Below are positions 25,761-38,160 of a DNA stretch of 64,000 nucleotides, in pieces. The position numbers and the translations under genes were made by a program. How positions within the stretch are numbered: the stretch's first letter is position 1; every line of letters starts with the position of its first letter. The DNA comes from Propioniferax innocua (GTDB lineage Bacteria > Actinomycetota > Actinomycetes > Propionibacteriales > Propionibacteriaceae), in contig NZ_VFOR01000001.1 in NCBI RefSeq assembly GCF_006716235.1, positions 372,001 to 436,000 on the forward strand, written 5' to 3'. The notes under the pieces are model-generated. The model searched no databases and had not been told where the DNA came from. It saw nothing but the letters and a program-made list of their open reading frames with translations.

Positions 25761-25886
25761 AGGTCGGTTGCTCCACCTGCGAGGTCGATTGCCCCACCAG
25801 CAAGGTCGACTGCCCCACCAGCAAGGTCGACTGCCCCACCAGCAAGGTCGATTGATCAACCTGCGAAGTCGATTGGCTCGGGGCGG
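25761..25886. repeat. 21-bp tandem repeat array, six units
   Basis: Units begin aggtcga(c/t)tg; units 3 and 4 are identical, unit 2 differs by one base, and units 1, 5 and 6 are more diverged. There are no spacers. It lies in the 393-bp gene-free stretch 25712-26104 between rnd and bluB-cobT. Seven-codon periodicity leaves frames open in several directions, but no credible gene is present. Confidence 0.85.
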
Positions 25887-25953
25887 TGTCTTTCTCTGTT
25901 GGTTTGTGGCGGTGCCTTGCAGGGACTGGCCATACCCCCGTAGGGATAGAAAA

Positions 25954-26045
25954 ACATCGAGGACAGATGCTGACCTCGACGAACGAGGATCTGTCTTTGA
26001 AAAGCGTCGTTGAGGACACGATCTGTCCTCAACGAAAAACGATGT
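25954..26045. repeat. 92-nt multi-hairpin (cloverleaf-like) palindromic element
   Basis: Outer arms ACATCG (25954) and CGATGT (26040) enclose a strong hairpin CGTTGAGGACA/TGTCCTCAACG (26008-26034) and a weaker CGAGG/CCTCG hairpin (25958-25978). The word GGA-CTGTC/GACAG recurs several times. It may be a structured RNA, a terminator or a palindromic repeat element; no tRNA-like features are present. Confidence 0.6.
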
Positions 26046-26104
26046 ATGGAGCCCCGGTCGGTGGGAGGCCAATGCGTGATCGAGGGTGCCCACAAGGTAA
26101 CGGG

Positions 26105-27802
26105 TCACCGGGTGGTCGCGACATCACGGCGCAGCATCAGGGCATCGCGTAACAGCCCCACCGCCAAGGCTGCCCCGACTCCCTCACCGGAACGGATCCG
26201 GAGGTCGAGCAGCGGCTCCAGCCCGAGTTCATCCAGGACCGCCCGGTGCGCAGGCTCGCGCGAACATTGTCCAGCCACCAGGTGTGCTTGGATCCACGGC
26301 TCAGCACGCACCGCCGCCAACGCAGCGATCGAGGTGGCCAGGCCATCGAGCACGATGACGCGTCCGGCCCGCGCTGCTCCGGCCACGACGCCCCTCAGCA
26401 CGGAGAACTCTCCCCCGCCGAGACGACGCAGGATCTCTTCATCGTCATCGGTGCAGATCCGCGCCACGGCATCGGACACCACAATCCTTTTGCGGTCCAC
26501 CATGTCGGTGTCGGACGCCGATCCCAGCCCCACGACGTCATCGGACCGCAGGCCCAACAGGCCCGCGGTGAGGACCGAGGCGACCGTTGTGTTTCCGATC
26601 CCCACTTCCCCCAACGCCACCGGCCCGTATCCTTCCCCGCCGATCTGCCGTCCACGCTCCACAAGCTCCGCGTGGGTATCGGCATCAAGTGCATCGGCAA
26701 CACGGACATCACCTCCGGGTCGCCCGATCCCTGCATCGACCACCTGGAGTTCCAACCCTGCTTCCCGGGCTGCGACGGCGCCCATGGAAGATCCTGCTCG
26801 GGCAGCACGGACGATATCGGCTGTGACCTCTGGTTCGAAGGCCGAGACGCCCTGCCGAACCACCGCGTGATCGGCTGCGGCAAGGATGAGCGTCCCGGCA
26901 GTGGCGAGGGGATCCGGCCCACCCACCGCCAATGCGCGATCCAGAGTCCGATCCAGGATGCCCAACGAACCGGGCGTCGTCAGCAACTGATCGGCGGCAT
27001 CCCGAGCAGCCACCACCGCGTGCTGTTCGGGAGCGTGCTGTTCGGGAGCTGAGGATTCGGACGCCAGATGATTCACCGGCGCCTCCCGGTCCTGCCACCT
27101 CTCCTGCATGATCACACTCGCCACCGGTTCTCGACGCGACCAGCCGGCCCGCTGCAGACCAGGTTCGGGAGGACGTTCATCCGGCCACCCCAGACACAGC
27201 CAGCCAAGCGATTCGACACCGTCGGGAAGTCCGACGAGATCGGCCAGATCTGCGGGTTCGAACAGCGTCACCCACCCCATCCCGAGACCATGCGCACGAG
27301 CGGTGAGCCACATGTTCTGGATTGCACAGGCGCATCCCCACAGGTCGGCGTCGGGGAATGTCGCCCGCCCGAGGACGCCTGCGGCAGGCGTCCTCCGATC
27401 ACAGGCCACCACGATTCCCAGCGGTGCTTCACGAATGCCATCGAGCTGTAGATCCAGCAGGCGGCGAGCCGCGTCCGGCTCCATCATCCGGGCCTGACGC
27501 AGCCGAGAACGATCCGCGAGGTGGGCAGCGTGATCGCGAGTCTCGGCCGCCGTCACCACGATGAACCGCCACGGCTGCGAATGTCCCACCGACGGACCAA
27601 GGTGCGCGGCGGTCAAGACCTCGGTCAGCACCTCGTCGGGAACAGGATCTGGTCGATAGCGTCTGATGTCACGACGTGCACCGATGACGTCGGCCAAGGG
27701 TCGGATGTGGTCATCCATGCGCCACGCAGTGTGGTCGGCGGCGCGCTCAGCGGAGCTCGTCGCATCCCCGATGACGGGCCGTGGACGCGGAAAATCGCTC
27801 AT
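26105..27802 (-). CDS. Fused 5,6-dimethylbenzimidazole synthase / DMB phosphoribosyltransferase (BluB-CobT)
   Basis: The 565-residue protein joins two lower-ligand enzymes of cobalamin synthesis. Residues about 35-235 are a BluB-type flavin nitroreductase fold (ARRDIRRYRPDPVPDEVL, GPSVGHSQPWRFI, GWVTLFEP) that would make DMB from FMNH2. Residues about 265-560 are CobT, which activates DMB with nicotinate mononucleotide (GSLGILD, GEVGIGNTTVAS, VVLDGLATSIAA-like segment, LDLRIRSGEGVGAAL). The same fusion is known in Propionibacterium freudenreichii. It lies 60 nt downstream of dxs on the same strand. A Ser/Glu/Gln-rich linker joins the halves. No cobalamin riboswitch fits in the gap. Confidence 0.93.
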   Translation of the reverse strand: MSDFPRPRPVIGDATSSAERAADHTAWRMDDHIRPLADVIGARRDIRRYRPDPVPDEVLTEVLTAAHLGPSVGHSQPWRFIVVTAAETRDHAAHLADRSRLRQARMMEPDAARRLLDLQLDGIREAPLGIVVACDRRTPAAGVLGRATFPDADLWGCACAIQNMWLTARAHGLGMGWVTLFEPADLADLVGLPDGVESLGWLCLGWPDERPPEPGLQRAGWSRREPVASVIMQERWQDREAPVNHLASESSAPEQHAPEQHAVVAARDAADQLLTTPGSLGILDRTLDRALAVGGPDPLATAGTLILAAADHAVVRQGVSAFEPEVTADIVRAARAGSSMGAVAAREAGLELQVVDAGIGRPGGDVRVADALDADTHAELVERGRQIGGEGYGPVALGEVGIGNTTVASVLTAGLLGLRSDDVVGLGSASDTDMVDRKRIVVSDAVARICTDDDEEILRRLGGGEFSVLRGVVAGAARAGRVIVLDGLATSIAALAAVRAEPWIQAHLVAGQCSREPAHRAVLDELGLEPLLDLRIRSGEGVGAALAVGLLRDALMLRRDVATTR

Positions 27803-27862
27803 CGGGCCATCATCCCACCAGCATGCATGGCCCTGTTTCCGGGGCAGGTCCCGCGGCGGGGA

Positions 27863-29797
27863 TCAGGACTTGTCGTGGAGGTCGCTCGTCCGCTTCTCGT
27901 CGGCGCTCGCTTCGAATCCGGGATCCCCATGCAGGACGATCTCGATGGCCTGCCGCGCGATGGACTGCGGGGTCAGGCCCATCCGTTTGAGCAGGTCGCG
28001 GCGAGAGCCGTGCTCGAGGAATCGCTGGTCGATACCGAACTCGCGCATCGGCGTCCAGACGTCGGCCAGATGCATCTCCTGGCCCAGACGTGCTCCCAAG
28101 CCACCCTTGACGCCGGAGTCCTCCAGCGTGATGACGAGTTCGACGTCACGGGTCATCTCCACCAGTGCAGGGTTGACAGGCAGGGCCCACACCGGGTCCA
28201 CGACGCGCACCCCGAGCCCCTGATCGATCAGCCGTTCCCCGACCTCGACCCCGAGCGTCGCGAACTGTCCGTGGGCCACCACGAGCACCCGTGGTGTGGC
28301 GTCGGAGCGCAGCAGGGTGTCGACACCATCGGTGGATTCGATCGCGGGGATGGACGACGGCATGGCGTCCTTGGAGAAGCGGATGACGGTGGGGGCATCT
28401 GGGATGTCGACCGCCTCGTTGAGGACGCGCACCAGGGTCTCCTCGTCACGCGGAGCACACAGGTGCATGCCCGGCACGATCTGCAGGATCGAATGATCCC
28501 ACATGCCGTTGTGGCTGGCTCCGTCCGAACCGGTCACACCGGCGCGGTCGAGGACGAAGGTGACGCCGGCCCTGTGCAACGCCACATCCATCAGAACCTG
28601 GTCGAAGGCACGGTTCAGGAACGTCGAGTAGACCGCGACGACCGGATGCAGTCCTGCGGCGGCCAGACCGGCCGCGCTCGTGGCGGCGTGCTGCTCGGCG
28701 ATGCCGACATCGAAGGTGCGCTCGGGGAAGACTTCGGCGAACCGGTTGAGCCCGGTGGGGTGCATCATCGCGGCGGTGATTGCCACCACGTCGGAGCGTC
28801 GACGCCCGATCTCGACCAGTTCCTCGGAGAAGGCCCGAGTCCACGTGCGTGCCGAGCTCGTGGCCAGCGACTCCCCGGTCGCCGCATCGATGCGTCCGAC
28901 CGAATGGAAATGGTCCTCCATGTTGTCCTCGGCCGCCTGGAAACCGCGCCCCTTCTGGGTGAGGACGTGGACGATGACCGGGCCGCCAAAACGCTTGGCC
29001 TGTGTCAGGGCGCGTTCGACCGAGCGGATGTCATGCCCATCCACGGGGCCGACGTACTTCATGCCCAGGTCAGCGAACATCCCCTGGGGCGCCAGCACGT
29101 CCTTCAATCCGATCTTGACGCCATGCAACCACTCATAGGCCGCCCGACCCACCAGCGGTGTTCCGGAGACGCTGCGGCGCAACAGATCCAGCATGTCCTC
29201 ATACCGACGATCGGTGCGCAGCCCGGTGAGATGCTCGGCGATACCACCGACCGTCGGCGTATAGGAGCGGCCATTGTCATTCGCGATGATCACCAACGGC
29301 AGGTCCTTGCCGACAGCGATGTTGTTGAGCGCTTCCCACGCCATGCCGCCGGTGAGGGCACCATCGCCGATGACCGCCGCGACCGTGCGGTCGGCCTCGG
29401 TGAGTCGGAACCCCTTGGCCAGTCCCTCGGCCCACGACAATGACGAGGACGCATGCGAGGACTCGACCCAGTCGTGCGGGGACTCGTCCCGGCTCGGGTA
29501 GCCGGAGAGGCCATCGGTCTGCCGAAGTGTGTCGAACTCCGCGGCCCTCCCGGTCAAGATCTTGTGGACATAGCTCTGATGCCCGGTGTCGAAGATGATC
29601 GGATCGTTCGGCGAGTCGAACACACGGTGCAGGGCCAAAGTGAGCTCGACGACACCAAGATTCGGCCCGAGATGGCCACCTGTGAGACTGACCTTCTCGA
29701 TGAGGAACGCACGGATCTCGGTCGCCAACGTGTCGAGCTGCGCAGGCGCGAGGGCACGCAGATCGGCGGGCGACTGGATTCGGTCGAGCAAAGACAT
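27863..29797 (-). CDS. dxs: 1-deoxy-D-xylulose-5-phosphate synthase
   Basis: The 644-residue thiamine-diphosphate enzyme condenses pyruvate and glyceraldehyde 3-phosphate, the entry step of the MEP isoprenoid pathway. It has [14 protein letters not shown], the TPP motif [16 protein letters not shown], and the transketolase C-terminal halves ([34 protein letters not shown]). Length is normal. It is followed 60 nt later by bluB-cobT and may form its transcript; DXP is also a thiamine precursor, but the cobalamin link is only positional. Confidence 0.96.
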   Translation of the reverse strand: MSLLDRIQSPADLRALAPAQLDTLATEIRAFLIEKVSLTGGHLGPNLGVVELTLALHRVFDSPNDPIIFDTGHQSYVHKILTGRAAEFDTLRQTDGLSGYPSRDESPHDWVESSHASSSLSWAEGLAKGFRLTEADRTVAAVIGDGALTGGMAWEALNNIAVGKDLPLVIIANDNGRSYTPTVGGIAEHLTGLRTDRRYEDMLDLLRRSVSGTPLVGRAAYEWLHGVKIGLKDVLAPQGMFADLGMKYVGPVDGHDIRSVERALTQAKRFGGPVIVHVLTQKGRGFQAAEDNMEDHFHSVGRIDAATGESLATSSARTWTRAFSEELVEIGRRRSDVVAITAAMMHPTGLNRFAEVFPERTFDVGIAEQHAATSAAGLAAAGLHPVVAVYSTFLNRAFDQVLMDVALHRAGVTFVLDRAGVTGSDGASHNGMWDHSILQIVPGMHLCAPRDEETLVRVLNEAVDIPDAPTVIRFSKDAMPSSIPAIESTDGVDTLLRSDATPRVLVVAHGQFATLGVEVGERLIDQGLGVRVVDPVWALPVNPALVEMTRDVELVITLEDSGVKGGLGARLGQEMHLADVWTPMREFGIDQRFLEHGSRRDLLKRMGLTPQSIARQAIEIVLHGDPGFEASADEKRTSDLHDKS

Positions 29798-29937
29798 GGC
29801 GTCGATTCTATCCCCGCTGCATCAAACCTGCTCCGCTCACCGTCGGCCCGTCGGCGCCGAGGACCACGAAGCCACAGACCACGAAGCCACAGGCCGTGGA
29901 GCCAGCAGCGTCGAATGGTCCCCGTGCCATGCAGGAA

Positions 29938-30789
29938 TCAGGAGCTGAGCTGGTTGACCTCGGCACGGGCTGCCTCGAGAGCTTCGGGCTTGCTCTTGTA
30001 ACAGTGCTCCCCCGCAGGGAAGACCCCCGAGCGCACCTCATCGGCATACGCGCCTATCCCCTCGGCGAACGCCTCGTTCAGCCGGGCATAGCTCTTGACG
30101 AAGGACGCCATCGGCCCTTCGGTGATCCCCAGCAGGTCGTGCTGCACCAACACCTGCCCGTGAGCCGCACCGGCGCCGATGCCGATCACGGGGATCTGCA
30201 TGTGCTCCAGCACCAGCTGCACCACGTCAGCAGGTACGGCCTCAACAACGACGCAGAAGGCACCCGCCTCCTGGACTGCGAACATCTCACGCACGAACCG
30301 CGATGCCGTCTCGGCCGTACGTCCCTGAGCCCGCATGCCACCGAGCGCGACGGCGGTCTGCGGCGTCAGCCCCACATGCGCGACCACCGGGATACCCGCG
30401 TCGACGATCGCTCGGATCCGACTCAACCGACGAGGATTCCCGCCCTCGAGCTTCACCGCATCGGCACCGGCTTCCTTGACAAAACGGACCGCGGTTTCCA
30501 CGGCCTGTTCATCGGACACCTCGGTCGAGCCGAAGGGCACATCACACACCAGGAACGCAGTCTTCGTCCCTCGACGCGCCGCCGCGGCCATCGTCAGCAT
30601 CTCGTCCATCGACACCTCGGCGGTCGTGTCATACCCGAGCACCACATTGGCTCCCGAGTCGCCGACCAAAACCATGTCGACGCCCGCCTTCTCCGCCGCA
30701 CGCGCGGAAGGGAAGTCATAGGCCGTCACCATGACGATCTGCTCTCCCGCAGCCTTCATCGACGCCAGTTTGGCCGTGGTCACGCTCAT
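29938..30789 (-). CDS. panB: 3-methyl-2-oxobutanoate hydroxymethyltransferase
   Basis: This 283-residue TIM-barrel enzyme transfers a hydroxymethyl group from methylene-THF to ketoisovalerate, giving ketopantoate. Conserved segments are [35 protein letters not shown] with metal-binding Asp, [17 protein letters not shown] and GIGAG. It overlaps panD by 4 nt and is the last gene of the order DUF2520-panC-panD-panB. The 140-bp gap to dxs upstream of it on the window holds only a short duplicated accacgaagccaca segment. Confidence 0.96.
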   Translation of the reverse strand: MSVTTAKLASMKAAGEQIVMVTAYDFPSARAAEKAGVDMVLVGDSGANVVLGYDTTAEVSMDEMLTMAAAARRGTKTAFLVCDVPFGSTEVSDEQAVETAVRFVKEAGADAVKLEGGNPRRLSRIRAIVDAGIPVVAHVGLTPQTAVALGGMRAQGRTAETASRFVREMFAVQEAGAFCVVVEAVPADVVQLVLEHMQIPVIGIGAGAAHGQVLVQHDLLGITEGPMASFVKSYARLNEAFAEGIGAYADEVRSGVFPAGEHCYKSKPEALEAARAEVNQLSS

Positions 30790-31181
30790 TCTGTGCTCCC
30801 ATCAAGCAGCATCTCGGGATGATCGTCGACGGTCATGATCTTGTTGGTCTGCGGCTCGACATGCACCACTCGTGGCTCGTAACTCTCGAGATCCGCCTCA
30901 TCGTAATCACCGTAGGAGATGACGATGATCGTGTCGCCGACGTGCACCAGACGAGCCGCTGCCCCGTTCAGCTGCATATCCCCACTACCGCGCTCGCCCT
31001 CGATCGTGTACGTGACGAATCGTTCACCGTTGTCGACATCGACGACATGCACCTGTTCGTGGACACAGATATCGGCTGCCTCCAGCAGATCGGGATCGAT
31101 GGTGATCGACCCCACGTAGTGCAGATCGCTGCCGGTCACAGTGGCTCGATGGATCTTCGATTTCAGCATGGTTCGATGCAT
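30786..31181 (-). CDS. panD: Aspartate 1-decarboxylase proenzyme
   Basis: The 131-residue proenzyme cleaves itself at Gly24-Ser25 (HYVGSITID) to form the pyruvoyl cofactor and then makes beta-alanine from aspartate. Other family segments are [13 protein letters not shown] and [10 protein letters not shown]. The start is ATG 31181, overlapping the panC stop (TGATG). An acidic C-terminal tail extends beyond the E. coli length, as in other actinobacteria. Confidence 0.96.
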   Translation of the reverse strand: MHRTMLKSKIHRATVTGSDLHYVGSITIDPDLLEAADICVHEQVHVVDVDNGERFVTYTIEGERGSGDMQLNGAAARLVHVGDTIIVISYGDYDEADLESYEPRVVHVEPQTNKIMTVDDHPEMLLDGSTE

Positions 31182-32047
31182 CAACGGCTCTTCTCCCCGG
31201 TCCCCGACCCGGGACCGATCACGATGTTGTCCAACAATCTGGTGGTTCCCACTGATCCGGCAAAGGCCACCAGCACCTCGCGGTCGATCTCGTCGACCGG
31301 CTCGAGACTGTCAGGGTCGACGAACGCAATGTATTCCACGAGCACTTCGGCCTCTGCCAGAACGTCCAACGCTCGAGCCGCCAGCGTACGCGCATCGATT
31401 TCCCCGCCAGCCACTGCATCGGCGATGGCGTTCAAGGACCGGGGAATCGCCAATGCTCGGGCACGTTCCTCATCCGAGAGATGCACATTGCGGCTCGACA
31501 GCGCAAGCCCATCCGCATCCCGCACGATCGGACACGCCACCACACGCACCGGCAGCCCGAGGTCAGTGACCATGCGCTGCACCACGATGACCTGCTGTGC
31601 GTCCTTCTGCCCGAAATACGCCGCATCGGCAGCCGAAGCGATCATCAACTTCGCGACGACGGTGGCCACACCATCGAAATGACTGCGCCCCCGCTTGGCC
31701 CCCTCCAAGGTCTCGGCAACCGGTCCGCTCACCACGATATTCGTCGCATAACCACGCGGATACATCTCGACCGGGTCCGGGAGGAACACCACGTCGACAC
31801 CCGCCTCGGCAGCCGTTTCGAGATCACGTTCCTCATCACGCGGATAGGTCGCAAGGTCTCGTGCGTCATTGAACTGGGCGGGGTTGACGAAGATCGACAT
31901 CACCACCGTCTCGCACTCGTCCTTCGCCCGCTCCACGAGCGCAAGATGCCCCGCGTGCAGTGCCCCCATCGTGGGCACCAGCCCGATCGGACCGTCGCGT
32001 CTGGCCATCTCCTCACACAGTTCAGCCACCGTGCGTACCACCAGCAT
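31181..32047 (-). CDS. panC: Pantothenate synthetase
   Basis: The 288-residue enzyme ligates pantoate and beta-alanine with ATP. It shows the HIGH-like nucleotide site [18 protein letters not shown], the pantoate-binding [27 protein letters not shown] and LALSSRN. ATG 32047 has a GGAAGGGGAGGG ribosome site. It overlaps the DUF2520 gene upstream by 26 nt and panD downstream, giving a tightly coupled pantothenate operon. Confidence 0.96.
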   Translation of the reverse strand: MLVVRTVAELCEEMARRDGPIGLVPTMGALHAGHLALVERAKDECETVVMSIFVNPAQFNDARDLATYPRDEERDLETAAEAGVDVVFLPDPVEMYPRGYATNIVVSGPVAETLEGAKRGRSHFDGVATVVAKLMIASAADAAYFGQKDAQQVIVVQRMVTDLGLPVRVVACPIVRDADGLALSSRNVHLSDEERARALAIPRSLNAIADAVAGGEIDARTLAARALDVLAEAEVLVEYIAFVDPDSLEPVDEIDREVLVAFAGSVGTTRLLDNIVIGPGSGTGEKSR

Positions 32048-32819
32048 GTGGTCCCTCCCCTTCCATGCCCGCGTCGCGGGCGATTTCTCGTGAGCATGCA
32101 AGCCGCCGCGTCGACCGGGCCAAGGCGTCGAATGTCTCAAGCCCCTCGGGTAGTCGCGCCGCCACGGCTTCTCTTTGACGCAGGACCACGGCATCGTCAC
32201 CGCGGGCGATCGGTCCGGTGAGCGCAGCCGCAGCACCCTTCTCCACCCAGTTCTCGATGGCTGCCCGCGCGAGAGGAGCCAACATCCGTCGCTGGACACC
32301 GGCACTTTTCGCCATCTCGGTGGCGAGACCTTCCAGCGTCACCACGAAGTTGGACGCCATCGAGCACGCGGCATGGTAGGCGACTCGATCATCGTCCGCG
32401 ACTCGGAAGGTCTCCATCGCCATGAGGTGCGCGATGTGTTCGGCCATCGCGATCTCTTCATCACCCACCCCCGCCACGGCAGCGGGAGCACCTGCGAAGT
32501 CGGTCTCGGCCCCGGTGATCGTCATGACCGGGTGCAGGCTGAAGGCCCGGTGCCCATGCAGGGGTTCCAGCGTCGTCGCTCCCGATAGGTGACCGACCAT
32601 CGGCCCCGGGCCGATCATCGCTGCGGCGTCGGCGATGGCAGCATCAGGTACCGCGAGCAGAACCACGTCGGCACCTTCGCCGGTCGCACCACGCCCCAAA
32701 GGTTCGGACATTGCAAGTCCTGCGGCGCGGAGGTTGGCCACCAAAGCCTTCCCCACGCGTCCTCTACCGATCACTTGCACCACAGGGCGGGGATGCTCAC
32801 AGGTCAACGGAGCCGACAC
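32022..32819 (-). CDS. Rossmann-fold/DUF2520 protein, candidate ketopantoate reductase
   Basis: The 265-residue protein (GTG 32819 behind GGGGGAGGAG) has an N-terminal NAD(P)-binding start VVQVIGRGRVGKAL and VVLLAVPDAAIADAA. A SLHPVMTITGAETDF segment and a C-terminal helical DUF2520 domain (ACSMASNFVVTLEGLA) resemble 6-phosphogluconate-dehydrogenase-type dimerisation domains. The same arrangement, Rv3603c-panC-panD, occurs in Mycobacterium tuberculosis. No panE is present in this pantothenate operon, so reduction of ketopantoate to pantoate is the inferred role; it is not proven for the family. Confidence 0.8.
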   Translation of the reverse strand: MSAPLTCEHPRPVVQVIGRGRVGKALVANLRAAGLAMSEPLGRGATGEGADVVLLAVPDAAIADAAAMIGPGPMVGHLSGATTLEPLHGHRAFSLHPVMTITGAETDFAGAPAAVAGVGDEEIAMAEHIAHLMAMETFRVADDDRVAYHAACSMASNFVVTLEGLATEMAKSAGVQRRMLAPLARAAIENWVEKGAAAALTGPIARGDDAVVLRQREAVAARLPEGLETFDALARSTRRLACSREIARDAGMEGEGPHAGGTHGG

Positions 32820-32925
32820 ACGAACTCCTCCCCCGGCCCTGGACCGATGCGACACCAACCCGGGGAATGATACTCGCCCACGGCAGGGTTCTGGACTCCC
32901 CCGAAGCTTTGTGAAGAATGGTCGC

Positions 32926-34395
32926 ATGTCCGAACAGACCACCGGAATCCACTTTCCGCTCATCGGCGATCGACGCTCCACCACCGCGACGACCCGCGGC
33001 ATCCTCGCCGATGCGGCCCGTCATACGGATCCGGCCCTGGCCGCCCGGATCACCGATGCCTCCAACTGGCGCCGCGACTACGTCGATCACGTCCATGCAC
33101 TCACCGCGGCTTCATCGGTGTCCCCACGCGCTGCGATCGACATCGCCGAAGACGGGTTGCGGTCGATGTATCAACGCATGGTCGTGATCGCCGATGACGG
33201 ATCCGAAACTCCGCTGGTTGATGCACAGCTTGAGGTGGGCTCCGCGTCACGCTTCGGGACCGAGACCGTCCGCGGCACCGGCACCCCGCACACCGAACTC
33301 GTAGTGCCCTACCGTGGCACGAAGCTCCGCGGTGACGCGCTGCGCCGCCAGCTCGATGCCTGGGTTGCCGATGGCATCGTCGAGGACGGCTTCCGATCCG
33401 CGATCACGTCGGTCATGGAGAACCCCGAGTGGCTCATCCTCCCCGATCATCAGGTGATGCTCATCGGCGCCGGCGCCGAGATGGGGCCCCTGGAGCCTTT
33501 GCTCGACTGGGGCTGCGACGTGCTCGCGATCGACCTGCCCCGCAGCGAGGCCTGGCGCCGCAAACGAGGAATCGCCGCGCGCTCGGCCGGATCCCTGACC
33601 TTCCCGATCGATGACCGGGGCCACGCCGGCGGGGACATCGTCCACCAGCCGGGGCAGGTCCTCGATTGGATCCGGCACAACCGTGATGGCTCTCCCCTCG
33701 TGCTCGGCATGCACGCCTATGCCGATTCCGGGGTCCACGTCCGTATCAGCGCTGCCGCCGATCTGCTCACCACGGTGCTGCTCGATGACGATCCCGACAC
33801 CGCCCTGGCCTGGCTCGCCACCCCAACCGATGCCTTCGTGGTCAACGAAGCGATCGTCGCAGACGCCCGCGCGCACTGGGATGACCGGGGAAGGCTCATC
33901 CGAGCAGCACAGTCGTCGCTGCGCACCGTGTCCCGTGGGCGTCTCTACCGCCGTGCCTACCCGGAGGCCACCGAGGGCGGCCCCGGGGTCGCCGACATCA
34001 TCGTGCCGCAACAGGGCCCCAACTACTCGATCGCAAAACGGCTACAACGCTGGCGCGGCGTTGCCGCCGAACAGGCGGGGCACACCGTCTCGTTCAACGT
34101 CGCCCCCGCGACGCTGACGCGATCGGTCACCAAGAACCCCGTACTGGCCGCTGCCTATGGGGGTGCACGACGCTTCGGCGTCGAGGTCTTCGAACCCGAG
34201 ACCGTGCGTCCGCTCATGGCCGCCCTCATGGTGCACGACGTCATGCGCGGCCCCGTGGAACGGCAGCATCCCGAGGAACTCTTCAGCGACGCCGCCGCGC
34301 ACGGCGGACTGTGGCGCGTTGGCTATGACCCGAAGAGCGTTCTGGGCATCGCTGCTCTGGAAGGCTTTCCGAAGCAGCTGTTCACGCGGCACTGA
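32926..34395 (+). CDS. Conserved protein of unknown function with a Rossmann-like motif
   Basis: I do not recognise a named function. The 489-residue soluble protein starts at ATG 32926. Around residue 175 it reads LIGAGAEMGPLEPLLDWGCDVLAIDLPR, the GxGxxxGP pattern and acidic end of strand 2 seen in Rossmann-type nucleotide-binding folds. Other striking stretches are ARSAGSLTFPIDDRG, VLGMHAYADSGVHVRIS and IIVPQQGPNYSIAKRLQRWR. There is no signal peptide or membrane segment. It is divergent from the pantothenate operon (106-bp gap) and 17 nt upstream of the DedA gene, so those two may be co-transcribed. Confidence 0.8.
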   Translation: MSEQTTGIHFPLIGDRRSTTATTRGILADAARHTDPALAARITDASNWRRDYVDHVHALTAASSVSPRAAIDIAEDGLRSMYQRMVVIADDGSETPLVDAQLEVGSASRFGTETVRGTGTPHTELVVPYRGTKLRGDALRRQLDAWVADGIVEDGFRSAITSVMENPEWLILPDHQVMLIGAGAEMGPLEPLLDWGCDVLAIDLPRSEAWRRKRGIAARSAGSLTFPIDDRGHAGGDIVHQPGQVLDWIRHNRDGSPLVLGMHAYADSGVHVRISAAADLLTTVLLDDDPDTALAWLATPTDAFVVNEAIVADARAHWDDRGRLIRAAQSSLRTVSRGRLYRRAYPEATEGGPGVADIIVPQQGPNYSIAKRLQRWRGVAAEQAGHTVSFNVAPATLTRSVTKNPVLAAAYGGARRFGVEVFEPETVRPLMAALMVHDVMRGPVERQHPEELFSDAAAHGGLWRVGYDPKSVLGIAALEGFPKQLFTRH

Positions 34396-34412
34396 AACAT
34401 ATATTTATCGAC

Positions 34413-35078
34413 ATGAACCTTGTTGACTGGGCAGTACAGACGATCGACCACTTCGGTGGCCCAGGCGTCGCTTTCCTCATCGCATTGGAAAGCGTCTTCC
34501 CCCCGATTCCCTCCGAGGTCATCCTGCCGCTGGCCGGCGTCAGTGCTGCCGGTGCCGAGCAGAGCTGGGCAGGAATGCTGATCTGGTCGACGATCGGTTC
34601 CCTCATCGGCGCCTTGGTCCTCTATGGAATCGGCCGGCTCCTGGGCCCCGACCGACTCCGGAAGGCCTTCATCAGACTGCCGCTCCTCACCGTCGAGGAC
34701 TACGACAAGACTGTCTCCTTCATGGACCGGCACGGCTCCAAGGCCGTCTTCTTCGGGCGCATGGTCCCAGGCATTCGCTCACTGGTGTCCATCCCTGCGG
34801 GCATCTACCTGATGCCGGTATGGAAACTCACCGTGCTCACCGTCGCTGGAAGCGGAATCTGGAATGTCCTGTTCATCAGCTTCGGCTACCGGCTCGGACA
34901 GGACTGGCAGATCATCGAGCCCTACACGAACCTGATCTCGAACATCTTCTACGCCATCATCGGAGCCATGCTTCTGTGGTGGATCGCAGGTCTGATCCGA
35001 CGCGAACGTCGACGCCGCGCACTTGGCCTCCCGCACCCTGATGAGGCGAACACAGACGGCTGGAACCCCGACGACTGA
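34413..35078 (+). CDS. DedA-family membrane protein
   Basis: The 221-residue protein has the DedA (SNARE-associated) features: ALESVFPPIPSEVILPLAG near the N-terminus, the FFGRMVPGIRSLVSIPAG core motif around residue 113-130, four to five hydrophobic segments and a charged tail. DedA proteins act in lipid-carrier flipping and membrane homeostasis. It follows the unknown 489-residue gene by 17 nt and is closed by the long hairpin at 35112. The specific substrate is not evident. Confidence 0.93.
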   Translation: MNLVDWAVQTIDHFGGPGVAFLIALESVFPPIPSEVILPLAGVSAAGAEQSWAGMLIWSTIGSLIGALVLYGIGRLLGPDRLRKAFIRLPLLTVEDYDKTVSFMDRHGSKAVFFGRMVPGIRSLVSIPAGIYLMPVWKLTVLTVAGSGIWNVLFISFGYRLGQDWQIIEPYTNLISNIFYAIIGAMLLWWIAGLIRRERRRRALGLPHPDEANTDGWNPDD

Positions 35079-35111
35079 TCGTCACATGCCGGACGTCACA
35101 TGCCGGACAAC

Positions 35112-35158
35112 GCCCGAACGCCGGGTGCGAGGACGAACCTCGCACCCGGCGTTCGGGC
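35112..35158. terminator. 21-bp stem bidirectional terminator between dedA-like gene and acnA
   Basis: A perfect 21-bp inverted repeat (GCCCGAACGCCGGGTGCGAGG arm, described by its ends GCCC...GAGG) with loop ACGAA, between convergent genes. A doubled cacatgccggac lies just before it. Confidence 0.82.
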
Positions 35159-35175
35159 TTCACGACGTCAGAACG

Positions 35176-38067
<2,892 letters not shown>

Positions 38068-38094
38068 AGGCTCCACTTCCGAGTCGCTCACTTG

Positions 38095-38113
38095 TCTTGA
38101 CATCAAGATAGTA
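38095..38113 (-). promoter_or_regulatory. acnA promoter -10 with overlapping operator-like palindrome
   Basis: TACTAT (38113-38108, minus strand) is a good -10 element and is followed at once by the palindrome TCTTGA-TG-TCAAGA (38108-38095), which would cover the transcription start. The 34-nt leader then reaches the acnA ATG. The regulator is not identified. Confidence 0.5.
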
Positions 38114-38160
38114 CAGTGATGTCTCGAACCAGACTCTGCCCCATCGGCATCATGAGCCGG

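Noticed and set aside
25761-25886. CRISPR array
   Set aside because: The units are directly joined with no unique spacers, and no cas genes exist in the window.
25360-26108. Minus-strand frames with seven-residue repeats over the tandem array
   Set aside because: They overlap the RNase D gene or repeat DNA, have no ribosome site or family similarity, and owe their openness to the 21-bp period.
27803-27862. Cobalamin riboswitch before bluB-cobT
   Set aside because: The 60-bp gap is too short and has no B12-box-like sequence.
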